From the NCBI GenBank assembly GCA_017620015.1, contig JAFZRE010000032.1, forward strand, positions 1 through 64,000: 64,000 nucleotides of DNA, given 5' to 3'. Below the pieces are notes generated by a model. It had not been told where the DNA came from. It did not search any database and saw nothing but the letters and a program-made list of their open reading frames with translations. The stretch comes from Bacteroidales bacterium. GTDB taxonomy: Bacteria; Bacteroidota; Bacteroidia; Bacteroidales; ML635J-15. A program made the position numbers and the translations under genes. How positions within the stretch are numbered: the first letter of the stretch is position 1; each line of letters begins with the position of its first letter. This document shows positions 36,664-44,161 of this stretch, piece after piece.

Positions 36664-37566
36664 TTACCTTATAAATACCTGTTTCACTGGTTTCCCTCGC
36701 CAGGCTTCTGGCATTTTAAGGTCAAGAATGTATGCTATGCTTGCAGCAACATCATATTGTGCAATGGGGTCGGTGTATGTATATCCCGAGCGCACGTTGC
36801 GTCCGAAAAATACAAGTGGGCTTTCCATGTCTTCCATTGCAAGGCTGCCGTGTCCATGGTCGTGTCCACCGTGGTCGCCAGTAACTACAATTATTGTGTC
36901 GTCGTAGATACCTGCGTCCTTGAGAGCCTGGATTATTAGTCCTACACATTTGTCAACGCGAGCCAGATAATCGTAGTATCCATCGGAATACCATCCGTAT
37001 TTGTGACCTGGACCATCAGGCCCGTCGAAGCAGGCTGCATAAAACATTGGCTTGCTTTCGGTTATGTATTTTACTATGTGGACGCAGTTTTTCTCTACGG
37101 GTTCCCAGCCTTCGCTGAAAAAATGCACGTGGCTTATGGCAAGTGTATCAATTACATGCTTTATGCCGTCCCATTCGAAGGTGCATCCGGTTTCTGCATC
37201 TGGGTATTGTTCGCGGATTATTGAGAATATGGTGGGGAAGATGCCGTTTTTGTTTGTGGTTGACGATGGCAGGTCGTGCTTCTTTGAATCCCATGTCGTG
37301 TAGCCGTGCATTTCGGGACCAACACCCATGAACATTGATGCCCAGTTTACTCCAGAGTCGGATGGTAGTACCGAGCGCTTGTGCATATTGCAACTTCCAT
37401 TTTTAATTAGGTTGCGGATGTTGGGTATATTGTTGCGAACGTCGTCGAAGTCGTGGGCAGCCCAGCCGTCAAGGCCTATTAGTATTACATGTTTTGCAAG
37501 CGGTTGCGCCTGAAATTGCGTTGATATTGTAATGATTACGATAATTAAAGCGATAAGTTTTTTCAT
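36664..37566 (-). CDS. Alkaline-phosphatase superfamily nucleotide pyrophosphatase/phosphodiesterase
   Basis: 300 residues from ATG 37566 (signal peptide MKKLIALIIVIITISTQFQAQ). ILIGLDGWAAHDF holds the first metal-binding aspartate. The nucleophile that is usually Thr or Ser lies in SVLPSDSGVNWASMFMGVGPEMHG. FDGPDGPGHKYGWYSDGYYDYLARVD and VVTGDHGGHDHGHG supply the remaining metal-binding Asp/His residues. Enzymes of this ENPP-like group hydrolyse phosphodiester or pyrophosphate bonds. It is periplasmic or secreted; the substrate is unknown. It stands between two tRNA genes without operon partners. Confidence 0.88.
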   Translation of the reverse strand: MKKLIALIIVIITISTQFQAQPLAKHVILIGLDGWAAHDFDDVRNNIPNIRNLIKNGSCNMHKRSVLPSDSGVNWASMFMGVGPEMHGYTTWDSKKHDLPSSTTNKNGIFPTIFSIIREQYPDAETGCTFEWDGIKHVIDTLAISHVHFFSEGWEPVEKNCVHIVKYITESKPMFYAACFDGPDGPGHKYGWYSDGYYDYLARVDKCVGLIIQALKDAGIYDDTIIVVTGDHGGHDHGHGSLAMEDMESPLVFFGRNVRSGYTYTDPIAQYDVAASIAYILDLKMPEAWRGKPVKQVFIR

Positions 37567-37638
37567 TGCTAATAAAGTATTTTCGGTAAATGACCTATAT
37601 AAAAACAAAAAAGACAGACTGTTAATCTGTCTTCTCTG

Positions 37639-37712
37639 CGGTGTGGAAGGGACTCGAACCCTCGACCCCCGGCGTGACAGGCCGGTATTCTAACCAGCTG
37701 AACTACCACACC
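37639..37712 (-). tRNA. tRNA-Asp (anticodon GTC)
   Basis: Minus strand: acceptor GGTGTGG/CCACACC with discriminator G; D arm AGTTCAGCTGGTTAGAAT; anticodon arm CCGGC-CTGTCAC-GCCGG giving GTC; T arm GAGGG-TTCGAGT-CCCTT. CCA is not encoded, unlike in the tRNA-Glu nearby. Confidence 0.95.
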
Positions 37713-37858
37713 AGCTGATTGCTTCGTGAAAAGCGATGCAAAAGTACTGCTTTTTTCGAACTCTGCAATATATTTTTTAATTTTTTTTGAAAAAAGTTTT
37801 GTTTTAATTGTTGTTTGTTTATTATCAGTGTGTTGTAATTATTACATATGTGCAGTTT

Positions 37859-37963
37859 GTCGTAGGCTCAAGCCTACGACATCGTAGTATTATGGCTCTT
37901 GCCATATATTTTTTTTCAAGGCGGAGCCTTGTGGTGGTTACGTCGTAGGCTTGTGCCTACGAC
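37859..37963. repeat. Cluster of four short hairpins
   Basis: Two copies of GTCGTAGGCT...AGCCTACGAC type (37859-37880 and 37942-37963, the second with TTGT as loop) bracket TATGGC-TCTT-GCCATA (about 37890-37905) and CAAGGC-GGA-GCCTTG (about 37918-37932). The gene-free stretch 37713-38064 otherwise holds AT-rich sequence and a promoter. Confidence 0.75.
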
Positions 37964-38011
37964 GAACTAGTGTTGTTGTTCTTACATTGCGGACCCTTTA
38001 GTGCACGAAGC

Positions 38012-38043
38012 TTGCGAGTAATGACGGAAAAGTGTTATCTTTG
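38012..38043 (+). promoter_or_regulatory. Promoter of the lipoprotein genes at 38.1 kb
   Basis: TTG at 38012-38014 and TATCTTTG at 38036-38043, 21 bases apart; 22 bases before the ATG. Confidence 0.5.
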
Positions 38044-38064
38044 TCTCTGATTTGCTTTTGCTGT

Positions 38065-38580
38065 ATGAGAATAAGATTGCTAATAGCGTTTATTGCCATG
38101 TCGCTGGTGTCGTGCCATGCGACTGATGGTGACAATGGCGGATTCTCGATTGCAAAGGAAAACGACACCTTATATAATTTAATACTCGAAACCGACAGCA
38201 GCCGCGATGTGTGGGAGTTGCGTTTCCCGGTTTATCGGTTCTGCACTGGCGATATGGACGGCGACAGCATTGTTGATGCCATAGTGGGAGTGGAGAAGAC
38301 TACCCGTTTCGACCCCGTGGTGCGCCGACGTGTGTTTATGTTCCGCAATATCGAAGGCAAGGTGCGTCCGCTGTGGATGGGTTCGAGGCTCGGACGTCCG
38401 GTTGTCGATTTCAACGTGGTGAAAGTCGATGGCGAGACAAGGCTTCGGAGCGTTGAGGAGGACGACAACGGCAAATTTTTGGTCGCAGAATATCGCTGGA
38501 GTTCTTTCGGTGTGAAATTTATTAGGTATATTTGCCGTGATTTTGAATTTGACGACTCAATGGAAATTTTAAACAATTAA
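38065..38580 (+). CDS. Lipoprotein of unknown function
   Basis: 171 residues from ATG 38065. The signal peptide ends in a lipobox (MSLVSC), so the protein is lipid-anchored at cysteine 17. CTGDMDGDSIVDAIVGVEKT is an EF-hand/FG-GAP-like calcium loop (D-x-D-x-D-x-x-x-D), and RRRVFMFRNIEGKVRPLWMGSRLG follows. I do not recognise a named family. It is 4 bases upstream of the DUF3160 lipoprotein gene and shares a transcript with it and the CapA-like gene. Confidence 0.75.
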   Translation: MRIRLLIAFIAMSLVSCHATDGDNGGFSIAKENDTLYNLILETDSSRDVWELRFPVYRFCTGDMDGDSIVDAIVGVEKTTRFDPVVRRRVFMFRNIEGKVRPLWMGSRLGRPVVDFNVVKVDGETRLRSVEEDDNGKFLVAEYRWSSFGVKFIRYICRDFEFDDSMEILNN

Positions 38581-38584
38581 TAAT

Positions 38585-41050
38585 ATGAAGAGATTTTGTA
38601 TCAGTGCATTATGCGTAGTGATGGCTGCTTCGATGTTGCTTTTCGGTTGCAAGTCGAAGGACAACAAGGAGGAAGAAAAAGCTCAAACTGAAGAAACGGC
38701 TGCGGAGAATCCCAATGCTCCAAAAATGTCGTTCGACTGCGACTTGCCGACCTATATTTCTGGTTGCCATGTCGATATTGAAAATATGAAGGACAAGGTT
38801 GACCTTGATATGGACATTTCGCAGCTCAATCTGTCCGATTTGCGCGTTTTGCGAAACATCTTTGCTGCTCAGCAGGGTTATTGTTTTATGGATGCTTTCT
38901 TGCGTCACATGTATTGCGCTACATCGTGGTACTGGGACATTGCGATTGAAAAAGCATGGGGCGATCCGGTAGTAGTGAAATATACTCCGGAGCAAGAAAA
39001 GTTTATCGAGAAAATCAAGGCCCGCGAGGAAGAGCTGCAGAAGTCAAACTACAATCCGCTCGAAGGCTATCTCGTCAATTACAACAATGTTTGTAATATG
39101 TACCAGATGAAGGATGCTGAAAATGGTTTCAAGGATTTGATTTCGAAGAATGGTTTCGCCATTGTCGAAGGCCTTGACGAGCAGTTGTTTCACATTTACG
39201 AGAAGAACGACTACACTGATTTCCCGAGCTTTGTGACCACCGACATGTACTTGCAGTTGTATCACATGTATTTCGATTTTCTGCTTCGCGACCTTGAGCA
39301 GACCAAGCTGATGGGCGAACTGAAAAGTTTTGCCACTACCATGCATTCAGAAATGCTTAAGATTGCCAAAAGTACTTCCGACCCAGTAATAAAGGATGCT
39401 GCCGAATACAATGCAACTTTCTATGCAGTAGGTCTTAGCCTGCTGACCGGCAACAAGAATTATGAAGTTCCAGCCAAATACAAGAAGGATTTTGACATTG
39501 AAATCGGGAACGTGAATGCGGAAATTGATAAATGTTCGGATTTTCTTGAATATCATGAAACACCATTTATGTATAGCTTGTTCCGTCCGCGCGGTCACTA
39601 CACTCGCAACGATGCTTTCAAACGTTACTTCAAGTCGATGATGTGGTTCCAGTATGTTTCGTTCTGTCTTGATGATGATATTCAGTTCGGCAGGGCAGTT
39701 CTTAATGCCGATGTCATCAGGAAGAGTGCCGACTTGCAGAAAAGGTACAAGGGCATAGTCGAGCCTATTACTTTCATCGTTGGAGAGCCTGACAATGTGT
39801 CGGTTATGCAGCTTTCGCAGGAAATGGCAAAGTCGAACCTGCCTGCCGAAAAGATTCTTGGCAATGCTTCCGAACTGAGTAAGTTCCGCTCTGTAATTCA
39901 GAAAATTGCTGACCAGCAGAACCGCATTTCGCCAAAGCAACTTGTTTCGTGCAAGGATAAGATTAATCTTATGCCGCAGAGGTATCTTGCCGATAATGAG
40001 ATACTTCAGGAACTTGTTGATGTCACTAGCAAACCTACGCAGCGTGCATTACCCAAAGGTTTGGATGTGCTTGCCGCTTTCGGTAGCGATGATGCATACA
40101 AGATTCTTATCGATGAATATCAGGAAGATAAAAAATGGCCGGATTATGTGACTGAGTATGAAAAAGTGAAGAAAACCATGACGACTGTCAACTGGGATGC
40201 TTCGATGTACAACAAGTGGATGCAGTCGCTTAGCACCTTGCTGGAGAAGGATTCGCGTCAGCCGTACTTCATGAAGACATATCAGTGGGCAAAGAAAAAC
40301 ATTAATGCTGCGCTTGCTTCGTGGGCTGAGCTAAAGCACGACTGCATACTTTACGGCGAACAGCCGATGGGTGCAGAGTGCGGTGGTGGCGAAGATTTGC
40401 CTGATCCTATTGTTGTCGGATATGTAGAACCTAATCTGGCATATTGGAACAAAGCCCTCGAATTGCTTGACAAAACAGAGAATGTACTGAAGGCCAATGG
40501 AATGCTTACAGCAAAGGCTAAGGATATTACTGATAATATGCGCGAAAAGGCTCAGTTCTTGAAGTCGGTGAGCGAGAAGGAGTTGGCTGGCAAAAAGCTG
40601 ACTGAAAACGAGTATAATCAGATTGAATTAATCGGTAGTAGCGTCGAATGGCTTACGCTCGATATGCTGAATGCTGGTGCCGAAAATCCAATTTACGACT
40701 GGTACGAAATACAAGGAGCAGACCGTAAGGTGGCTGTCGTTGCCGATGTTTATACGGCAAATTCTGGCAATAATCCCGATAAGTCGGTGTTGTATGTTGC
40801 TACTGGTAATGTCAATACGATTTATGTCATAGTAGAGATTGAAGGAAAACTTTGGTTGACACGCGGTGCTGTTCTGTCGTACAGAGAGTTTGATGTTCCG
40901 CTGGGTGAACCAAGACTTACCGACGAGGAGTGGCAGGAAATGCTTGAGCAGTCACCGAGCCACGGTGTTCCAGAGTGGATTAAGGAAATTATTGCTCCGG
41001 GCAAGCCACCTAAGGGCAACGAAATAATATTCTATAGCTCTGGTTGCTAA
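38585..41050 (+). CDS. DUF3160 lipoprotein with N-terminal YARHG-like domain
   Basis: 821 residues. The signal peptide has lipobox LLFGC at about residue 22, followed by a charged linker. LSDLRVLRNIFAAQQGYCFMDAFLRHMYCATSWYW resembles a YARHG domain. The rest matches DUF3160: FPSFVTTDMYLQLYHMYFDFLLRDLEQ, RPRGHYTRNDAFKRYFKSMMWFQYVSF, and GGGEDLPDPIVVGYVEPNLAYW. The family is broad in bacteria and of unknown function. It is a surface or periplasmic lipoprotein. Its stop codon shares one base with the ATG of the CapA-like gene (TAATG), so translation is coupled. Confidence 0.85.
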   Translation: MKRFCISALCVVMAASMLLFGCKSKDNKEEEKAQTEETAAENPNAPKMSFDCDLPTYISGCHVDIENMKDKVDLDMDISQLNLSDLRVLRNIFAAQQGYCFMDAFLRHMYCATSWYWDIAIEKAWGDPVVVKYTPEQEKFIEKIKAREEELQKSNYNPLEGYLVNYNNVCNMYQMKDAENGFKDLISKNGFAIVEGLDEQLFHIYEKNDYTDFPSFVTTDMYLQLYHMYFDFLLRDLEQTKLMGELKSFATTMHSEMLKIAKSTSDPVIKDAAEYNATFYAVGLSLLTGNKNYEVPAKYKKDFDIEIGNVNAEIDKCSDFLEYHETPFMYSLFRPRGHYTRNDAFKRYFKSMMWFQYVSFCLDDDIQFGRAVLNADVIRKSADLQKRYKGIVEPITFIVGEPDNVSVMQLSQEMAKSNLPAEKILGNASELSKFRSVIQKIADQQNRISPKQLVSCKDKINLMPQRYLADNEILQELVDVTSKPTQRALPKGLDVLAAFGSDDAYKILIDEYQEDKKWPDYVTEYEKVKKTMTTVNWDASMYNKWMQSLSTLLEKDSRQPYFMKTYQWAKKNINAALASWAELKHDCILYGEQPMGAECGGGEDLPDPIVVGYVEPNLAYWNKALELLDKTENVLKANGMLTAKAKDITDNMREKAQFLKSVSEKELAGKKLTENEYNQIELIGSSVEWLTLDMLNAGAENPIYDWYEIQGADRKVAVVADVYTANSGNNPDKSVLYVATGNVNTIYVIVEIEGKLWLTRGAVLSYREFDVPLGEPRLTDEEWQEMLEQSPSHGVPEWIKEIIAPGKPPKGNEIIFYSSGC

Positions 41051-42045
41051 TGAATATTTGCAGTACATATTTTGCAAAAGGAGGCACGGCTCGCTGTGTC
41101 TCCTTTGCTATTTGTGCGCTGTTGCTGTTTTTTTTGTTGCAAGGATGTGATGAACGAAAAGTTCAAGTAAGAGAATCTAACGTGCCAGTTTACGATACTT
41201 TGCACATTGCTTTTACAGGCGATGTTCTTCTCGATAGGGGTGTGCGCAAGGTTATTGAAAGACGTGGTGTCGATTCGCTTTTCGCACCAGAAATTGATTC
41301 GCTTTTTGCAAGCTGCGATATAGTTGTCGCTAACCTTGAATGCCCTGCTACGAGCATAGTGTCTCCGATAAACAAACGCTTTATATTCCGTGGTGAACCA
41401 GATTGGTTACAAGCTCTTTGCGAGCATGGAATTACTCATCTTAATTTAGCCAACAACCATTCTATGGACCAAGGCCGTCGCGGACTTGCCGACACCGAAA
41501 GCCAAATCCGCAAGCACGGAATGATTCCGCTCGGCTATGGCACTACTATTGCCGAATCCATTGAGCCGCAGTTGCTTGCAGAAACACCGCGCAAGGTATA
41601 TCTGATAACTTCGCTTCGTGTGCCATCCGAAAACTGGTCATATCTTGATAGTGTGCCTTGTGTTTCGGAGAGCGGTTTTTCTACCATTGAGGCGCAGATT
41701 GACAGTCTGAAACGCATTGATTCAAAGTGCTTTGTGATTGTGATGCTGCACTGGGGCGTTGAGCATATTACGGAGCCTTCGTCTTATCAAGTACGCGATG
41801 CCCATAGGTTGGTTGCCGCTGGTGCCGACTGCATTGTAGGCCATCATCCGCATTGCCTGCAGACTGTGGAAACTTACAAAGGTGTACCAATCTATTATAG
41901 CATCGGCAATTTCATCTTCGACCAGAAGAAACCTATAAATACCCGAGCTGCAATCGTAGCCGCCACAATAACAGCCGATTCGGCATCGTTTGAAATGTTG
42001 CCGGTGGAGATTGAAAACTGTGTGCCGAGGTTGGTGGAAGAATAG
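41050..42045 (+). CDS. CapA-family (poly-gamma-glutamate synthesis type) lipoprotein
   Basis: 331 residues from ATG 41050. The signal peptide ends in LLQGC, a lipobox. The metallophosphatase-like CapA fold is recognised from HIAFTGDVLLDRGV, DIVVANLECPAT, HLNLANNHSMDQGRRGLADT, VIVMLHWGVEH, and DCIVGHHPHCLQTVETYKGVPIYYSIGNFIFDQ. CapA homologues take part in poly-gamma-glutamate anchoring, but stand-alone copies like this are probably periplasmic metallophosphoesterases of unknown substrate. It is the last gene of the 38-42 kb operon and the last core gene before the defence island. Confidence 0.88.
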   Translation: MNICSTYFAKGGTARCVSFAICALLLFFLLQGCDERKVQVRESNVPVYDTLHIAFTGDVLLDRGVRKVIERRGVDSLFAPEIDSLFASCDIVVANLECPATSIVSPINKRFIFRGEPDWLQALCEHGITHLNLANNHSMDQGRRGLADTESQIRKHGMIPLGYGTTIAESIEPQLLAETPRKVYLITSLRVPSENWSYLDSVPCVSESGFSTIEAQIDSLKRIDSKCFVIVMLHWGVEHITEPSSYQVRDAHRLVAAGADCIVGHHPHCLQTVETYKGVPIYYSIGNFIFDQKKPINTRAAIVAATITADSASFEMLPVEIENCVPRLVEE

Positions 42046-42055
42046 AAGGGTTTTG

Positions 42056-42125
42056 CTTTCTGGATTTTTTCCAATTTGTTGATAAAAATATTTCCGAAAG
42101 AATATGGTTTTGTGTAAATTTGCAG
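42056..42125 (+). repeat. 70-bp promoter repeat, copy A (before Bro-N)
   Basis: 63 of 70 bases match 43042-43111 without gaps. It includes TAAATTTG at 42115-42122 (promoter -7 box) and ends 17 bases before the Bro-N ATG. Confidence 0.9.
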
Positions 42126-42142
42126 AGTAAACATTGATTTTT

Positions 42143-43006
42143 ATGCCAAACGAATCTGTAATAAAGGTTTTTGAAGGGAAGAATGTCCGCGTTGTATGGA
42201 ACGAAGAGGAGGAAAAGTTCTATTTTTCAGTAGCGGACATAGTGGAAGTGTTAACAGAAAGCACTGATGTTAAGCAATATATCAAGCGAATGAGGTCTCG
42301 TGACCCAGAACTGGATTCAAGTTGGGGTACAATTTGTACCCCAACTCGAATGAAAGCTGCTGATGGAAAATTCTATAAGACGCAAGCTGCTGATTTAGAA
42401 GGAATTTTCCGTATTATCCAGTCTGTTCCGTCCAAGAAGGCGGAACCTATAAAGCAGTGGCTTGCCGAAGTTGGCGCACAGCGTATTGACCAGATGATAG
42501 ACCCCGAACAGACTTTCCAGATGGCTGTCGAGGATTATCGTAGGCAAGGTTACAGCGAGCGTTGGATAAACGAACGCATGAAATCCATACAGATGCGTAA
42601 GGAGCTGACCGACGAGTGGAAACGCTCAGGAATTACAGAACAGCGTGATTTCGCCATACTTACCAATGTGCTTACAAAGGCGTGGAGCGGTTTTACAACT
42701 GGCGAATACAAGAAATACAAGGGACTTACCAAAGAAAATCTGCGCGACAATATGACCAACATTGAGCTTGCACTTAATACGCTTGCCGAAGTTGCAACAA
42801 CCGAGTATTCACGCCAGTCGAATCCGCAGACAATGGCCGAGAGCAGCCGTATTGCCAAGGAAGGCGGCGAGGTCGCAAAAGAAGCGCGTGAAACAATGGA
42901 ACGCCGTCTTGGGCGCTCGCTTGTGTCTCCTGAGCGTGCCAGCAACTACATAAAAAGCATAGAGGCAAGCGATGATGAGAAGCCAAAACTTATGGATAGG
43001 GAATAA
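42143..43006 (+). CDS. Bro-N domain antirepressor-like protein
   Basis: 287 residues from ATG 42143. The N-terminal Bro-N domain is VIKVFEGKNVRVVWNEEEEKFYFSVADIVEVLTES with YIKRMRSRD and GIFRIIQSVPSKKAEPIKQWLAEVG. The C-terminal half (WINERMKSIQMRKELTDEWKRSGI, then GGEVAKEARETMERRLGRSLVSPE) is typical of chromosomal Bacteroidales versions. Bro-N proteins bind DNA and often act as phage antirepressors; here there is no prophage around it. Because it shares its promoter sequence with the RM operon that follows, a regulatory link to that operon is likely. Confidence 0.85.
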   Translation: MPNESVIKVFEGKNVRVVWNEEEEKFYFSVADIVEVLTESTDVKQYIKRMRSRDPELDSSWGTICTPTRMKAADGKFYKTQAADLEGIFRIIQSVPSKKAEPIKQWLAEVGAQRIDQMIDPEQTFQMAVEDYRRQGYSERWINERMKSIQMRKELTDEWKRSGITEQRDFAILTNVLTKAWSGFTTGEYKKYKGLTKENLRDNMTNIELALNTLAEVATTEYSRQSNPQTMAESSRIAKEGGEVAKEARETMERRLGRSLVSPERASNYIKSIEASDDEKPKLMDRE

Positions 43007-43041
43007 GCATTGTGTATTATTGGCTTTCCATTGCAATTTTT

Positions 43042-43111
43042 CTTTCTGAATTTCGTCTAATTTGTTGATAAAAATATTTCCAAAAGAAAGTGGTTTTGTG
43101 TAAATTTGCAG
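43042..43111 (+). repeat. 70-bp promoter repeat, copy B (before the RM operon)
   Basis: Same element as 42056-42125. TAAATTTG at 43101-43108; ends 15 bases before the ATG of the RM subunit gene. Confidence 0.9.
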
Positions 43112-43126
43112 TTCAATAGATAATTT

Positions 43127-44155
43127 ATGATTGAGATTGCAACCGACATATTAGAAGATGAAATTCTAAGACGATGGCCAGTAGCACTTGAGAAATTGCT
43201 TATAGACCATACAACACATAAGAATATCATTTGGGCAACTGATATGTATGTCGAAAAATATGGGGAAAGTTATTCGTTTGACAAAGAAATAAAAATTGAG
43301 CAAATTACCGGTAAATATGGAGAAGTAATAAAACCAAGGTCGGTAAAATCGAAAGAGGAACAGGATTTTCGGGTAAAAGACAAAGCCGAAGTTTTTACAC
43401 CGTCGTGGATATGCAATGCACAGAACAATCTTATTGATGAAGCGTGGTTTGGAAGAAAGGATGTCTTTAATACAGAAGCCATTACAGAAGACGGTAATCA
43501 TACTTGGGAACCAACAGCAGAACCTATTTCTTTTCCGGAAGGGAAAACATGGAAAAACTATGTGCGCGATACACGATTAGAAATTACTTGTGGCGAAGCA
43601 CCATATCTTGTAAGCCGTTACGATACCACCACTGGCGAAATTATTCCAGTTGAACGGCGTATAGGTCTTTTGGACAGAAAATTGCGAGTTGTAAGCGAAA
43701 ATACCGACAAAAGCGGAGATTGGCTTGACTGGGCTTATGTTGCATATCATAATACATACGGATACGAATGGCAAGGCGACAATCTGTTGCTTGCTCGTGA
43801 GAATCTTTTATATACTTTCATTGATTTCTATGTTGCGAAGTTTGGAAAAGAACCAATTGCAAGATCGATAATTCAAATTGCTTACATTGTTTCATCGAAC
43901 ATCTGGCAGATGGACGGACTGAAGTTTGTAATACCAGGCACTTGCCACGATGAAGTTTCAAAAAATCAAAGTACAATTTCGTATGACCTTCTTTCTGGAG
44001 AACCAATTGTTTCGCAAGTTCCAGCAGCAAAGCCTTGCCCAGGCTGTGCCGAAGATAATCCACACAAGCACAACGGAATATATTGCCTAATTCGCGACTG
44101 GTGCAAACCGCATGACGAGGGCAAAATCAGATACATCGACCTACTTCCAAAATAA
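43127..44155 (+). CDS. Restriction-modification subunit M: SAM-binding half of a split adenine methyltransferase
   Basis: 342 residues. KAEVFTPSWICNAQNNLID is methyltransferase motif X. RLEITCGEAPYLVSRYD stands where motif I (SAM-binding E/D-x-x-CGxG) is expected, and YGYEWQGDNLLLARENLLYTF resembles the motif II/III region. No NPPY motif occurs in this protein; it is in the next gene. A C-terminal cysteine/histidine cluster (CPGCAEDNPHKHNGIYCLIRDWC) may bind zinc. I infer that it pairs with the downstream protein to make one N6-adenine methyltransferase. It is annotated in relatives as 'restriction endonuclease subunit M'. The next gene is in the same frame, after one stop and two codons. Confidence 0.75.
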   Translation: MIEIATDILEDEILRRWPVALEKLLIDHTTHKNIIWATDMYVEKYGESYSFDKEIKIEQITGKYGEVIKPRSVKSKEEQDFRVKDKAEVFTPSWICNAQNNLIDEAWFGRKDVFNTEAITEDGNHTWEPTAEPISFPEGKTWKNYVRDTRLEITCGEAPYLVSRYDTTTGEIIPVERRIGLLDRKLRVVSENTDKSGDWLDWAYVAYHNTYGYEWQGDNLLLARENLLYTFIDFYVAKFGKEPIARSIIQIAYIVSSNIWQMDGLKFVIPGTCHDEVSKNQSTISYDLLSGEPIVSQVPAAKPCPGCAEDNPHKHNGIYCLIRDWCKPHDEGKIRYIDLLPK

Positions 44156-44161
44156 ACGACT

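Noticed and set aside
36546..37712. tRNA genes as the integration site of the defence island
   Set aside because: The island begins 4.3 kb further on, behind an intact lipoprotein operon, and I see no copy of either tRNA 3' end at its borders.
42143..43006. DinD (DNA-damage-inducible) protein
   Set aside because: The C-terminal GGEVAKEAR-type tail is shared in part, but the N terminus is Bro-N, not the DinD type.
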